This document shows positions 43,532-56,700 of a stretch of DNA of 64,000 nt, piece after piece (the first letter of the stretch is position 1; each line of letters begins with the position of its first letter). The position numbers were made by a program, and so were the translations under genes. Source of the stretch: Saccharina japonica (taxonomy: Eukaryota; Sar; Phaeophyceae; Laminariales; Laminariaceae); assembly GCA_008828725.1 (NCBI GenBank), contig MEHQ01000169.1:1290059-1354058 (forward strand), in the 5' to 3' direction. The notes under the pieces were generated by a model, which saw nothing but the letters and a program-made list of their open reading frames with translations, did no database searches and had not been told where the DNA came from.

Positions 43532-44902
43532 CAAGGGTACGCGCGGTGCCGAAGGCACCGCGCGGTACGGGATGGGATCGTTTTGCCCGCCGCAGGCGGA
43601 AAAAATTTGGGGTCTTCCCGAGGGGCGGTATGGGAAAATGTTCCCGTCTGTTTACCGCGGGACGGGAATGGGACGGGAAGGTGGGAAACCATTTGGTTGA
43701 CGGGATTGGACGGGAAGACACGATTCTTTGGCGGTACGGGACGGGACGGGAACCGAGTTTTGGCGGTACGGTACGGTACGGGAATCATTTTTCGGTGGTA
43801 CGGGAAATGATCGGTGAACGGTTCGGGAATAGGTCGGGAATAGGTCGGGAATGGGTCTGCAATAGGTCGGGAATAGGTCGGGAACCGGGTCGGAAATACG
43901 GTCGGGAAACGCAGTCGGGAAACGCAGTCGAGAATGGTTGGGAACACGGTCGGGAACACAGGCTGGAGACAACGGCTGAAAAGAGAGAAATATAATCAAA
44001 AGTCTTCTTCGAGTACGAGTACTAGTACTCCTCGTAGCTTCTATATACGTGTCTAGTTATATTACCGACTTGTGACTTCGACGTATTGATATGCTACGAT
44101 GGACGAGTATAACATTCGCGAGAACACTACCAATAGGAGCAGGAACCGGGGCTGGTTGCTTTGGCGCTGCTTGAGGCGCCGAAGCAGATCCGCCGGGATC
44201 CTCCACCCCCAACAACGTCCATGCTTGATGCCATGTTTTGTCTTTGGGCCGGGTGGTGGTGTGGGTTTCTTTGTTGGTTTTATTTTTGACATAATAATTT
44301 CCCAAATGTACGATTATTTATACGTACGTACCATTATTTCAAATAGCGAAGTGTGAGTGGGGCCGATTGAATGGTTAATAAAAATTTTAGGATCGCGTTC
44401 AAAATAAAAAATAAAACGAGAGGGAAAAAAAAAGGAAATATAATAGACGATTTGTTTTTATAGTTCGGAAATATACGAGTAAAAATGCAGTATACGCACT
44501 TGCATCCATCCATGGTCATGCGATGGGAAAACGAAAAAATCAGCGATAAATGGAATGGGAATATCTGCCCCAATAGTGAGATGCGGGATGGGAGAAGCTG
44601 TGCCCCATGGTCGGGATGGGACGGGAATCACTGATATGATAGTGGGATGGGAATAGTCGGGACTGGGCGGACAACGGGACGGGAATAGTCGGGAATGGGC
44701 AGACAGTGGGATGGGAAACAGTCGGGAACGGGAACACGGCCATTACCGCGGGACGGTAAAGCTCGGGAACAGAAACTGACGATGGTACCGGTCGGGAAAT
44801 CGCGGTCGGGAACGAAAAATCTGACGGTTTCCCATTCCCGTACCGTACCGTTCCCGTCCCGACCACATTTTCCCGTCCCGACCTTTACCGCGCGTACCCT
44901 TG
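43532..44902. mobile_element. hAT-like element, CGGGAATGG-motif family, 1371 bp
   Basis: Inverted ends CAAGGGTACGCGCGGT and a perfect 8-bp duplication GTCCTCGC (43524-43531, 44903-44910). Subterminal arrays of GGTCGGGAATn and GGTACGGGACGGGAn occupy 43545-43980 and, inverted, 44575-44885. The middle (43990-44570) is unique AT-rich sequence. The left end lies 114 bp upstream of the gene A start codon, so this insertion has displaced or become part of the gene A promoter or 5' leader. Confidence 0.85.
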
Positions 44903-44910
44903 GTCCTCGC

Positions 44911-45920
44911 TTCTTCAGGTGGGGTTTGCTACTATTTCGCAGGCGGTTGATTGGTGCGAAAGAGTTGAAACGTTCAAGGCTGAACGTTGAAACGTTGGCT
45001 TTCAATGATGTGCAGGTTTATTCGGGCAACGCGAATGGTGCAGAGTGCAGATTGCGGAGGCAGATATGCCAAGCGAGTGGTATCCGACGCAACACAGATC
45101 GGACCCAAAGGCCCTGTGGTCCACAGTTTTAGATGCACGAGCAGCGGCGCTTAGCGGGCCAGCAGGACCCACGGTGATGGCCAGCGACCCAGCGATTTTT
45201 TAATCACGTTTTTTTTTCAACGAGTCGTTTCACTGCTGTGTCATTGATCATGTCCATGCCGTCGGTGAAAGCGTGATGCAGCTTGCATACTCGTATATAT
45301 ACGAGTCCGAAAAGAGAAGCGAGTACTCGTATGAACAGGGAACCCGCGCGAGTAGACACCCACGTCGGCAAGAAGGAGATGGGGCGTCGGGGTGCGTCGG
45401 AATTGCCCCCAACGCGTTGGAATTCTGGCAAGAACCGGGGCGGGCAAAGGAGGACGGAGCAGAGGAAACACGCAGCTCGGGAAACAGGAGAAAATGCTGC
45501 CAGGAAGGCAGAATGGAAGCGCTATTCATTCGTGCAGGCGTGCAGGTGTGAGAGCGAAGTTCAGAGCTGAGGAACTCGTCCTGGTTACGTGTAACGCCCG
45601 TACACCCGACATCAACGGCAACAACGGCATATAGGCGACAGCGACGCCATCCTCAAGGTATGCCAGGAGTTAGGCTGCGATATCAAACGTAAGGACGTAT
45701 CTCATACATTTTACAGGCTGGTTCAGGTCATCGTCCCAAACGACTTATTATCCTCATGATTGGTCAACTTGCTCCTCAAAACGCTGAAATTCCAGACATA
45801 CACGACGTTTGCTACGTACGGTCGTATAGCGCTGGAAGATGTCCACCTGATATAGCAGTAAATGCGAAATATGTTGTGTTTCTGTGCGACGCTTGTTCTG
45901 AACTTTCTTATTGTATACCA
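44911..45920. other. Displaced upstream region of gene A, no gene seen
   Basis: Before the hAT-like insertion this sequence directly preceded the 114 bp next to the gene A ATG. Original promoter elements, if any, should lie here. I see no certain TATA box; a GAACGTTGAAACGTT repeat is near 44967-44995. Confidence 0.4.
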
Positions 45921-46349
45921 GGTATAGGGGTTCATGAGGCATCCGCTTATCGAAAAGGCGGGGAACGTTTTTTTCTACGATTCAAATTGTGCTCACTTTG
46001 GACGATAATGCTCGTGTTTTCCGTAAATATGCCACGCGTGTCATTATTATGTAATGCTGCTCGGTACGCCGTGATGGTGATGGTGATGTCAAAATGTTTG
46101 TTCACGACTATCTGTGTCGGTTTCGGTATGCCCCACTATAATACCGAAACCGACATAGATAGTCGTGAACACACATTTCGACATCACCATCACCATAATG
46201 GCGTACCGAGCAGCACTACATAATAACGACACGCGTGGCATATTTACGGAAAACACGAGCAGTATCGTCTAAAGTGAGCGTAATTTGAAATCATATAAAA
46301 AACGTTCCCTGCCATTTCGATAAGTAGATGCCTCGTGAACCCCTATACC
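45921..46349. mobile_element. 429-bp palindrome (MITE-like)
   Basis: Two arms of about 210 bp meet around a loop of roughly ten bases near 46128-46140. Ends read GGTATAGGGGTTCATGAGGC and the inverse. Similarity between arms is high over the whole length, including GACATCACCATCACCAT. TA flanks would fit a Tc1/mariner-type MITE but I cannot prove a duplication. It would make a very stable hairpin RNA if transcribed. Confidence 0.65.
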
Positions 46350-46559
46350 GCGGTGCCGGCTCTATCGTGCGCCACCCCACTTAGTGTAATTATCTTGGGT
46401 GATTCGAAAGGAAAAAAAATCAATCAACAAATTCAGTCTACTCCTGTTAGGCCTATTTTCGGTTCATTTTGGGCCAATTTTCGACCAAGATATTGCTTAA
46501 TTTTCTGCACATCGTATGAAATCATTTTTGTGACATGACTACGTACAGTAATCCTTTTT

Positions 46560-46805
46560 GCGCCATGGCTTTCGAGAGGTGGACACCAAAACTTGGCATG
46601 GTTGTTCTTCATGGCAACGTTAAAATGTGAGAGCTGGTCTGTTTTTTTTTCTTGAGTCAAAATTGCCGAAAGCCCCCGAAGAATCGCAAAATTGCACCTT
46701 CAGCATGAAAAATATAAAAAATACTAAACCACCCTTGAGTTTTGTCATATTGCCATGACAAACAACCATGCCAAAATTGGTGTCCCCCAACTCTCGAAAA
46801 CCACG
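46560..46805. mobile_element. Foldback relative of the AACTTGGCATGG family
   Basis: AAACTTGGCATGGTTGTTCTT near 46590 pairs with its inverse AACAACCATGCCAAAATTGG near 46765, with outer CATGGCTTTCGAGAG and CTCTCGAAAACCACGG ends. About 245 bp, more diverged than the copies at 36 and 38.5 kb. Confidence 0.55.
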
Positions 46806-47899
46806 GCGAAAAATTTTGAAGTTGAAAGGTTCCGCCTATCGCTGGGACCAGCTCGTAGGTAAATCCTTACTTTTGCACACGTGCTCTACCAGCCCTGCCA
46901 ATGCTTTGTTTTTATATTCCATTTCCGCCAGATTTTTGTTGTTGTTGTTGATATGTTGGGGATATTTGGATCTGAATGGATTCCAAATTGCCGGCGACAA
47001 ACCAAACACAACCCCCATTCGTTAAGGGTTTGCAGTAGAAGTGGTCAATATATCATGTGTGCGAAATACCAGGGTCTACAATATTGGCGTCCGCAGTTTC
47101 ATTTTGTTTAGGGAAACATGTATAATACCGGTATATGTCGCGTAGTTGCCTTGCAATTGCCTAATTTTACAGTAGGATGGTGTTTTGGCGATACCTTCTA
47201 CCCGTAGTTTATATGTCGACCCGACGCAGCCAATTCTTCAACAGTTGGCGCGGAACTCTTTAGAGGCATGCCTTGAAGTACCTGGAGTCGGCTCGTTCAG
47301 AAAAATAAAAATAAAAAACAGATATTCCCCATTCCCGAACGCCTGACCACTCAATTATTGACCTTTTTGAAGGCTTGTGGTTGGTCGGGATGCATCCTCG
47401 CTGTTAGCGCCAGCCATACGGTAAGTAACATCTGGCTACTTAGGCCACCCTCTGTTGCTGTTCAGGGGTCAGCATGATACCGAATACTGCTGTGGTATGC
47501 GAGTATCTGCTGCACACGGCATTCCTGTGGAGACATATGTGTCGGTTGAACCAGCTCGTGCGTAGGTACATAAGTACTTTCACGTCGGCCGGGTATGTAT
47601 ACGATACAACAGTGCTCCCCTCTGGCGCGGAGGGAGACAAGCACGCGAAGACGGGGACGCACGGGGTAGGACTGGCGGTAAGATGGTCCATCATGTCAAG
47701 GGTGCGTACGTGTAGACTTGTGGACTGCATCAATTCCAGGATGACAAAAAAGTTAGCGTCCAACTCCAGGGCCAATCGAAGGGTGTGTCATTTGTCGTGG
47801 GGTACGCCCCTACAGAAAATAAATTAACCCACGAGAACGACTATTGCACCTATGAAACGCAATCGGCAACGTGATCACTGGGACTCCCAGTGGGGATCA

Positions 47900-49170
47900 C
47901 CTCTTGATCCTGATGGAATATAATGCTCGTACGGCAGATAAGAGACCGGGTGTGCCGACAGTAAAGTGCGGTGTGCATACGGGCGTGGCGATTGGAACGA
48001 TAGCGCGGAGCGACTGCCGCATCACGCAACCGACAACAAGCTTGCGCTCCGAAACACGCTATTTGCCACGCCCACTCGTGGAGTGTCGTACACGTTTCAA
48101 AGCTCAAACCGTGGGAAGGGCCAGTACCGACTGGATCGCCTCCTGACACACGGAAAGCTGATGGCGCCTCGTTCGCAACAGTACGGTGCGGCGCCCACCA
48201 CAGGAACGAGACGCAACGTCGCAAGATAGAAGCAGGGGGTGGTCGGGCTACATATTGATCTGCGACTGTTGATGGCAGACCAGGATCTCCAAGCGGACCT
48301 CAATCAGGAGATAAATTAAATTATTGCAGTACCCCCTTCATGCCCGGCATTGCTCGTAACGTTGGTAATGTGACTGCGGTGCTGATCGAGACCTTGCTGG
48401 TGACTGTGGTAAATGTACGTACGCAGGGCCTCCTATTAGGCGCGAACAAAGACCGAAGGGTTGGTGTACGACCTAGGAGGCAGCAACTGGGTTGAATATG
48501 CACGATGGCCTGCGGTGACAGACGCCACGAAACTGCTACGTGTGCTACTCCGAACAATCGGAGTCTGCGGGTATCCTTGAAGGCTTTTGCCAATCAGCTC
48601 AAAACGCACGAGTGCGGGAGCTATGCAGAGGTCATTCGAAGAACACGTCAGTCCGCTCGAAGGGAGTATTCGAGAAGACGATCAATTTGGCTTCCACAAG
48701 CATTATGTCAAGGGGTGGGGTGTGGAAAGGAAGAGGACGTTTGACTCGCAGAACATCAAGGGCAAGGGAAGTAAACTGCTGCGGAACGACGGACTCGTCC
48801 GGAAGCGCTGAGGAGGATGGTCTCAGACGTTGCTCAGCACCAACTCGTCGACCCTTGACCCGGTCATTGTGGACGACCTCAAAGTGTCTCTCCCCCGTCA
48901 AGGCCGCGGAGCGGATTTCCGTCTACGTACGAGGTGGAAGCAGCAACAGCTCAATGACGAACAGCAAGGTGGTTGGGCCTTATGGCCTCCATGGGGAACT
49001 CCCGAAGGTCCTGGCCGACGAAAGAAAGTCGCTTTGTACGATACGGCAGTCGCTTTGTTGAAGGGAGGGGGCGTGCCGCACCAATAGAAGGATGCAGTGG
49101 TCAAGGTGCTGAACATAACATCTCTCTTGTGGCGCACGCCGGAAACGTAAGCTTCAACGCCACAGCGGCC
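47900..49170 (+). mobile_element. Decayed LINE (APE endonuclease and reverse transcriptase pieces)
   Basis: Plus-strand pieces in changing frames: an endonuclease-like MEYNARTADK near 47920, then LALRNTLFATPTRGVSYTF and NRGKGQYRLDRLLTH (48035-48150), typical of the end of an apurinic-like endonuclease; QTLLSTNSSTLDPVIVDDL (48825-48885); VVGPYGLHGELPKVLADE (48970-49025); and AEHNISLVAHAGNVSFNA (49105-49160), which resembles the start of a LINE reverse transcriptase. The catalytic FADD box and 3' end are absent. Frame changes and stops make it dead. Clade not certain. Confidence 0.6.
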
Positions 49171-50439
49171 CTGCTCAGTGTGGGTATTGCGAAAGTATGT
49201 GGCAAGTCTTGTTCATCGTGGGGTGCTGCACAGATTACGACATGAAAGGCATACTGGTATTCGATGCCGTCTGCGAACTAAAGTGGCTGTGGTGATGAAC
49301 GTTACTGCAGTACTGTAGTGATCGGCTGAGCTCGCGTCTCGGACCTGGTACGTGCCATGGTCTCGTTCGGATGGAGACGTTTCGAGTTGGAAACTCAAAC
49401 GTAATTGGTGTGGTGAGATTCCTGTACAGGAATGTCTGCCTGTGATCCCGAGTAGCTCACGCAAAGCGGTTTCCTCCCGGCGACAGAACGTGCCGAACAG
49501 CAAGCCGAAACACAACGCAAGGCGGCAAGCGCACGAACTTGCCAACTTCGCTTCAGAATGGTAGCTGGGCACATACCTTGCATTCCAAAGCACGCATTCA
49601 AGCGTGCCTTTCAGATATTAGCAAGGACACCCACCTCGGCAAATAGTTCGTCTCCAGACAGCAGCGAAGCAATCAGAGATCAGTTGATCAGCTCATCCCT
49701 AACTCTACGGCACGGGACAAGGTTCTGTCGTGGGGAGGGTGCTAGAACCACACGAGGGCAGGTGCCTGCGGCAAGGTTTGAGCAGCGCGATGCCATCTGT
49801 ACCGAGTGAATCGCAGGCCTGTGGCAGAAACCGCAAACACGTGGCTGATGGCTCGGCACCAACTACGTATACCGTTAAAGCTTGCGGGTTGTCGGCGGCC
49901 TTTACCACCCCATGTACGATCCACAGCTGAACTGTCCATACACGTTCCGCAACAACCTTTCGTGGTCATAACTTCCCTGGTGCAGGCGATATCTGCTGCC
50001 CAGGGTTCAAAAGCATCATCGCTGCAGTCCGCGGCAAACGTTTGTTGTAACGCAAAAACGTTGCTGAATCCATAAGAATATCAATGTTCCATTTATTTAC
50101 AGTACTTCGACCCCAATTATATTGATCTTGCCAATTGGACTGTCTCCCGCACTTTGCAGATCACGTGCATGGGGTAAAACACTACAGACGTTCAAACAGG
50201 CGGTGTCTTGCAACGCCCAACTGCAATGGAAACTCTCCTCGATGGCAGCCAGGCCAACAGCTGCTCCCCCTTCGACTTTTATGCATCATCGTATGAATGG
50301 TTCCCGGTACGGAATCCAGCGACGCCGGCAACCACTGTTTCTACAAAAATAGGAAGACAACTTCGTGGGCTCGGTGATCTATACGTACGTTGCGTTGGAA
50401 GCAAGGCAATCGAACATGGCCGACGGAGGCACTTTCAAC
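49171..50439. other. Spacer between LINE remnant and gene B end, no gene seen
   Basis: Mixed-composition sequence with short open frames on both strands; none shows a motif or a match to the gene A tail. Confidence 0.45.
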
Positions 50440-50730
50440 TTATGGGTACCGGTCCTCATCGGGGAGGCCCAAGCCCATCAGTAACTCCGCTGCGTCCATG
50501 TCATCTGCTTCCGTCAAGCGAAAACAAGCAACTTTCCCTTCTTCTCCGACAACTCGATTCCACACATGGTGATACTAGTGCCAGCAACCACATCGTCGAC
50601 TCTGTCGCGTTTGATGACCCGAACAATTCCGCGGCTGCACCGTACGGTCTTTTCGGACACCGCAAGTTCGTTCACGGTCCGCGGTCGATCTTCAACTGTT
50701 TCGTCGGATCGGAAAGCTCTTGCCAACATT
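50440..50730 (-). pseudogene. Gene B last exon remnant
   Basis: The 3' part of gene A exon 12 is recognisable here. One frame reads RVDDVVAGTSITMCGIELSE and soon stops; an overlapping frame reads RLTEADDMDAAELLMGLGLP and stops with TAA at 50442-50440, matching LTDADLMDAAEVLM in gene A. The Pro/Ala-rich centre of the tail is missing or unrecognisable and no clear acceptor was found upstream. Confidence 0.5.
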
Positions 50731-53700
50731 AGGTCTACCTCTTCAACTTTCGTTTATGGCGCTCGTGCCTATACTGAACCCGCGACTTATAACGCCCCGG
50801 TATCACGACATATCCTGCTGTCACCGCTAAAACCGCGTCGACCTGAGCTCCTTCACCATCGCCAATGCTGATCCATTGTTGTGGCGAAATTTGTGCAAGA
50901 GGTAGAGAGAAGGTAGGCAAACCCTGTTGGCCAGCCGCGACGCCGCGATCGTCCCCGCTGCCCCCACAGGTTCCGCCGCAGGCTGTACCCCTATTCCTTG
51001 AAAGCCAAGTGGTCAGTGATTGTCTCCGATGACCGAAATCGTATGGAGGTCGGACAAAGGTGCGGCGGGGACCGGAGGGGTGACAGGTCTTGCAGAAACC
51101 AAGCTGTTGGACGCAAAGTCCATGTTGTTGGTTTCGGCCAGCAAAGACCTACAGTAAACAACGCGTCGGAGAAGCAGCAAACAGTGAATGGGTATCCAGG
51201 AGGACCGTGCGGGTATATGATATTCCCCATCAAAGGAAATAGGTCGACGGACATGAGGGCGGGAAGAGGGGGGCGACGTCATCTGGCGGCTATTTTCGCG
51301 GTTGCACGACGGCCTTTTGTACAGTCTGAAGTGTAGCCATCGACCGTATGAACATCCTACGCAAGTTCTGTCGGCTCGTCACCAGCCCAAACGAAGGCCA
51401 TCATCCCCACCAGATAATAAAACATCGACGTGACAACACCACAAAGCTGCGAGTACTTGGGTCTCGTGCCCGGCTAGTATACCTATCGGAAAACGACATA
51501 ACCCGAGCCTAAACGCCAAAGTTGTCGTGGATCGTCGGCTACGCTGAGGGCCCTCACAGTGATCCACCGGATGTTAGGGCAGGGTGCAGCACTATGTAGC
51601 CTCCGTCGCCTGCCACTATTCTTATCGATAACCTATCATTTCTGCCACGGACCAAGTGTGCGCCGAGGGTTACCTCACAACTGCTTGCTTTCCTATGCCT
51701 ACCGGCTTCAACCCCCCGTGTCCAGCGATATGCTTCTTCCAATAGTTGCTCGTGTGCTCGACGTCATACCTACAGAATACATGGTTGCAGATGGAATTCT
51801 TCAAGCCCCAGTCTTCCATCGGCGGTGCAGGCGTGCCATTCCAAGGCAGTATCGAGTTGTAGATCTCCCTAACCGGGTCGTACACGTCCCGGCGCATGCT
51901 TGAGGCTGCGGCTGTCAGCACGGAGTGCGCTAGGTGCGGCCTGCGTGTCAAACGGCGTCAGTATCATTGCAACCGGATCAGGTGCCGTGGCGACTTCGAG
52001 GAAACACGCCACACCGACACGCTATGCGGGGGAGGGGAGAAACCAATCTGAGGAGTACAGACGAACACTTAGCCCCGACGTAAACGACCTACACCGTGCT
52101 ATTTGGTGCGACCCCCTCTGCTGGTTCACCAAGATACTGTACTCGGTATGCAAGTGGTCTCGTTGCCTTCAGCGTTTCACGAACCGATGTTAGAGCGGGT
52201 GCCGCGACGTACATGAAGCGATTTGGCTAGGCTCGGGAAGGCGTGGGTAATGCTAAGCTGGAGCGTACCGACTTCACATACTAAAATGTCACCCCCGACC
52301 GTACGAGTACCGCGAGCTCCACGAAACACTAAACCAGGTAACAAGACACGTGCAACCCAAGCAGACAGGTCAGTGGGCTGGATAGAAGAACGTCGCATAC
52401 CTGTAGCGGCATATCCCGGGAAAGCGCATCAGCATCCCGGCGCAGACTATCATCGACTCGAAGGAGCCGCGCATCTCGCCCTTCACGGCCTTCATGTAAC
52501 CGATGCAGCTGAAAGTGTTTGCAAAGGGGTATGGCAGGCGTGTAGGTGGATCACACATCGACTAGATCTGACGACCAAACATTGTGAGTGAGACAAATGC
52601 TGCCATACCATGGCTTAGCGCGTGGGTCAACGTGTTCAAGACGGTAGGCAGACAGCGGTAGGTCTTGTTGAGGCCAAATATCTTCAAAGCAGTCGTAATT
52701 TCATGGAAACGTTGCGATCGCAAGCGTCGTTGCAGGATGTTCCGCTCACCCGTGGAGGAGAAACGTGCCCACTCCTGAACGCTTGCCCGACCTATGTACC
52801 GGATTAGAGGATGCACAGCAACGGGAAGGGTGGTGGCACAAAACAAAGGTTAGTAGGTATTGGTCTGCTCATATCACATATCACTCCGTTCCATATTATA
52901 GGCACCGTTTGGAAATTCCTGTTCTTAGAGTATCTTGGCGAAACAAAGAAGAACAATCGATATCTTGTTTTTTTCTGTGTTTGCAATGAGCCGGCGTTAG
53001 CATGCTTTGTTTGCCGGCGTTCAGGGTTTACGGTTGTTAAGTTCCTTGAGGGACTATTAACAGTGGCAGCCACAAGGGCAATTCGCGAATAATGGCAGAC
53101 CATTCTTGTGGGCCTGATAGCGACCGCTGAGGAAAGGCCAGTCCAGGTGATTATAGCCACGAGCCGCCATTTGCTAATAGCATACATTAATCGGTCGTTC
53201 CCCTGTCGTTGCCACCGCAATCTTGTCAAGGCTTGCGCTTATTATCTATGCCGTAATCAGCCCAGTCACCGACCCACTGAGTGCACAGATGACGATTACC
53301 CCACACAGCGGCTCAACCTCCCCCGAATGTGCGCGAGGGCTTGTGGTCAGGGCAACGCTGCGACGATATGACGGCCGCCTCTACCGCTACTGTTCAGTAA
53401 GGTTTATCGGTCAGTATCCTCGTCAAGCACTGCGCCGACGTGCTAATGTTCTCCCTCCAGTGGGTATCAGTACTTCTATAAGTCAGAGGCACGTTTTCGA
53501 CGGCGGTAGCACCGTGCACATGGTCGCTGCTGGTATGATATTCTACCGCTGTGCCTCACCCCCCCCGATGGACAAAAACAAGCCAGTCGTGGGTGGTCTC
53601 CAGGCACCACCCATTCCATATGATGACAATCTACATTATCCTGGAACTTTCGCACGCTCGTGAGGACATGATGGTCACGCTACCATGTGTGGTCTCGGGC

Positions 53701-56700
53701 GTTGATTTCCCCCCGCCATGATGTTTGAAGCTGCCTACCACGACCAAGGTACGTGGGTGGTATGGATGCCCCCGGTTGCAACCACTTCACTTGCCACCGC
53801 AAAGCGTCCGGTGCGCCCTCGATCGTTCGACCGATACCTCTGTAAGGCTTTTTCTCCCCTTCATCCGGAGTCCCTCAACTACCGATGTGCCTTGTGGGTT
53901 TAGGTATTCGGTTATTTTGTCCCTCAACACCAAGGGAATATTAAAGTATCGAAAGAAGGGCAACTCATGTTTAGCTCTACTACCCGCGGCGGAAGTATCG
54001 GTCCAATTAATGTTGGAGTTCAGGCGATCACATGCTATTCTTCAAGGGTTTATGCTCCATTCAAGGATAACATGTGCGGTAGCAGCGGTTGTTTTCGGGG
54101 CCTCCGTCTCAAGAAGCACGGCCTAGAGCCCTCGTGCTCTTGGTCCTGACTGTCTCCGTGTGAGGGGTGTTCATGCCGAAAGGGAGCAGCGATTCCTCCT
54201 GGAAACGTCGCGGTGCATGCATAGCAGAACATGCTTCCTAAAATATTCCACTAGCCGTGACGGGCGGCTACAGCACGGAAGCCTGAGAAGGACCTCCAGA
54301 CTTGGTCAGCAAACGGCGAACCCCGTGCAAACATCCTGTTAGTGGAACTCCGTCACTCGTTGATTTCGCCGATTAGAACGTGGTCTTTGCCGTTGTGACC
54401 CGGACACGACAGAAGAACCATGTTACTGCAGCGCGGTAGGGTGCGTACGTTCGGACCCAGCATTTTCTGACTGTTCTGACTGGCGGTGCTCCTCAGCCTA
54501 GCAACTGTCCACTAGTATCTCTGCTTCACCGTTCGTGCTGTAGTGTGTTTTCGGTGAGCTGCCTATGTAGCTGTTGGGGTTTTTAATCGGGTAGCGCGTA
54601 CACTTCCCCGTCAAAAACGAAGTTGGGGCGAGGTCTAGATCTGCTGATGGGCGGAACCAGATACACACAGGTATTACTAGTAGGTACACTCCCTACCCTA
54701 CCGTGGCTCAGAGTGATACTTTAAGGGGCTCAAATAAACACTACCAGGTATTACTAATGCTATTTTTCGGGTTGTGCGATGCACCGCCTGCTCGTGCGCA
54801 GCGTCTTTGCCGTCGAATTACTAAGCAGCCTACACACCGCGGTACATCCAGGGAAGAAATCCGACCACCGAAAAACAGACGACGGGAGCAATGACAGAGA
54901 TACCTCCCAACCACCTTTTCTAAACCAACAACGAATGGGAAGAGGTACATCTTGTGTTGTGCGATCGGCTCTTCCTCCCCACCACCACCGACAGTGCATA
55001 AATACAGCTACACCAAGAAAACCCAGCCCCCATAAAGCTGTTTATCGTTTCTGGCCGCATCCACCTTTCGATTGCCGCTAAGAGACTCGTCATTTCCGGC
55101 AAGGTATCCTCGACACAGGCCTTCATAGCCGCTCCAGCAGGGGGGGGATCCCGTCGACCCCGGCGCTTGGCTGGTTCGCCGACAACGCTACTCGACCGCA
55201 GCGGCGCCCCGAGGCTGCCTCCCTCCAAGCCCCTCTTCCTCTTTATCCTCCCGTATGTTTCTTGCTCTTGACAATCTCCCGGTTCTCCCTCCATCACCGT
55301 ATCGTGTGCCGCCCCGGCCTCTCCCGTGGTGTTCGCCGAATCGTCCATGCTTCGAACGTCCTCCAAGAACGCCTTGTGCATGCATTTACCCGCAGAGAAA
55401 TAGAAGTCCCAGAGGTCCCTCTCATTCACGAATGATTTCGCCTTCGGAGCCACGGGGACAGAAAAGCAAAAGGCAGCAACGTTTACGATCAGCAGGGTAA
55501 TCCATCAAGCGGCCTCATAGGGTGTGGTTAAGCTGGGTGTTCAACGGAATACGTTGTTTTCAGCGTGCTGGTATGATATACCTGGTATGGGAGTGGGTGG
55601 GTGGGTAACCATACCATAGTTGCAAGTGCATACATAACAGTTGAACTGTGGTCCAGCCAAGAGCGAAACGCGATAGGCGGGGGTGCACTCATTAGCGGCA
55701 TGCCATGCATGGCCGCAGTCATAAGACCATAGACCCTCGCGTCCCTACAATGCCGGAACGGAGCACGCAGGGTTTTCACAGACCAGGCAGACATTTGCTT
55801 GCATCAAGCGCGAAGCGCCGTGATATGTTGGGCGAGTCGCATAAAGGGTGAGTTGCATCCTACCAAGAACTATTTGTGGGGCGGACTTCGGTAACGTGTG
55901 CGTACTGTCTTGAATATAGATGACAGCGTCGAATTACTTCATTTCGTTTCCGGTGATACGACGCCCAGAGACATCTCTGGGTATACTATGTGGCCTCGTG
56001 GGTGCCGGATCATACACACACTACGTTGTACGATCACCCCCTTTGTACAGAGTTAAAACATAGGTACCCTGGTTGTCTAAAATACAAAAACATAGGCACC
56101 CTGGTTGTCTAGCCCAATCAGTGGTTATCGTGGTTTGCAGCGTCATTGCCAGCCGACGCCAAGTTATCCTATAAGTTGGTTACCTCGACTTGACAGAAGG
56201 CATGGGATGAAATCAGTACCGTTAAGAGATACGAACACTATAGCTGCACGTTTCCCACTGTGGATAAAAGAGAACGTTAACTAAAACAGGCGTTTTCGGC
56301 CTGTACCACACCTACCTCTCTCAAGTCAGAGCATCCACTGTATATATACTATATAGGGGGAGGGGTACTCTTCTAATAAACCCAATTGACCTAGTCCTCG
56401 CGACCTCCGGTATATCGGAGGTGTCAGCTGAAAACATTATACATCATTCGACTCCTGCAGTTAAAGAAACGGCGACTGCATGTGTGAAGTAATGATGCCG
56501 ATGCGATACTGGGATGCGTACGAGTTTAGTGGAACCCAACAGCATCGCCATTGCAGCTTTTTTCTCGGACGGCCATAGCTCGACTTCTACATATTGGATG
56601 CCCGGGAGGTCGTTACTTGGACTACGACCATCTATTACCAACAAGATGTCTTTCACAATTTTCGCATCGACATATGTCAAACCACCCGTTAACCAATCGA

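Noticed and set aside
43545-44900. GGGAAT-type arrays as telomere-like sequence
   Set aside because: Units are irregular, not a short telomeric repeat, occur in inverted halves and are bounded by hAT-type ends.
47440-47775. 111-codon minus-strand frame starting MALELDANFFVILELMQST
   Set aside because: Plausible composition, but no motif, no splice context and no second copy; not enough to call a gene.
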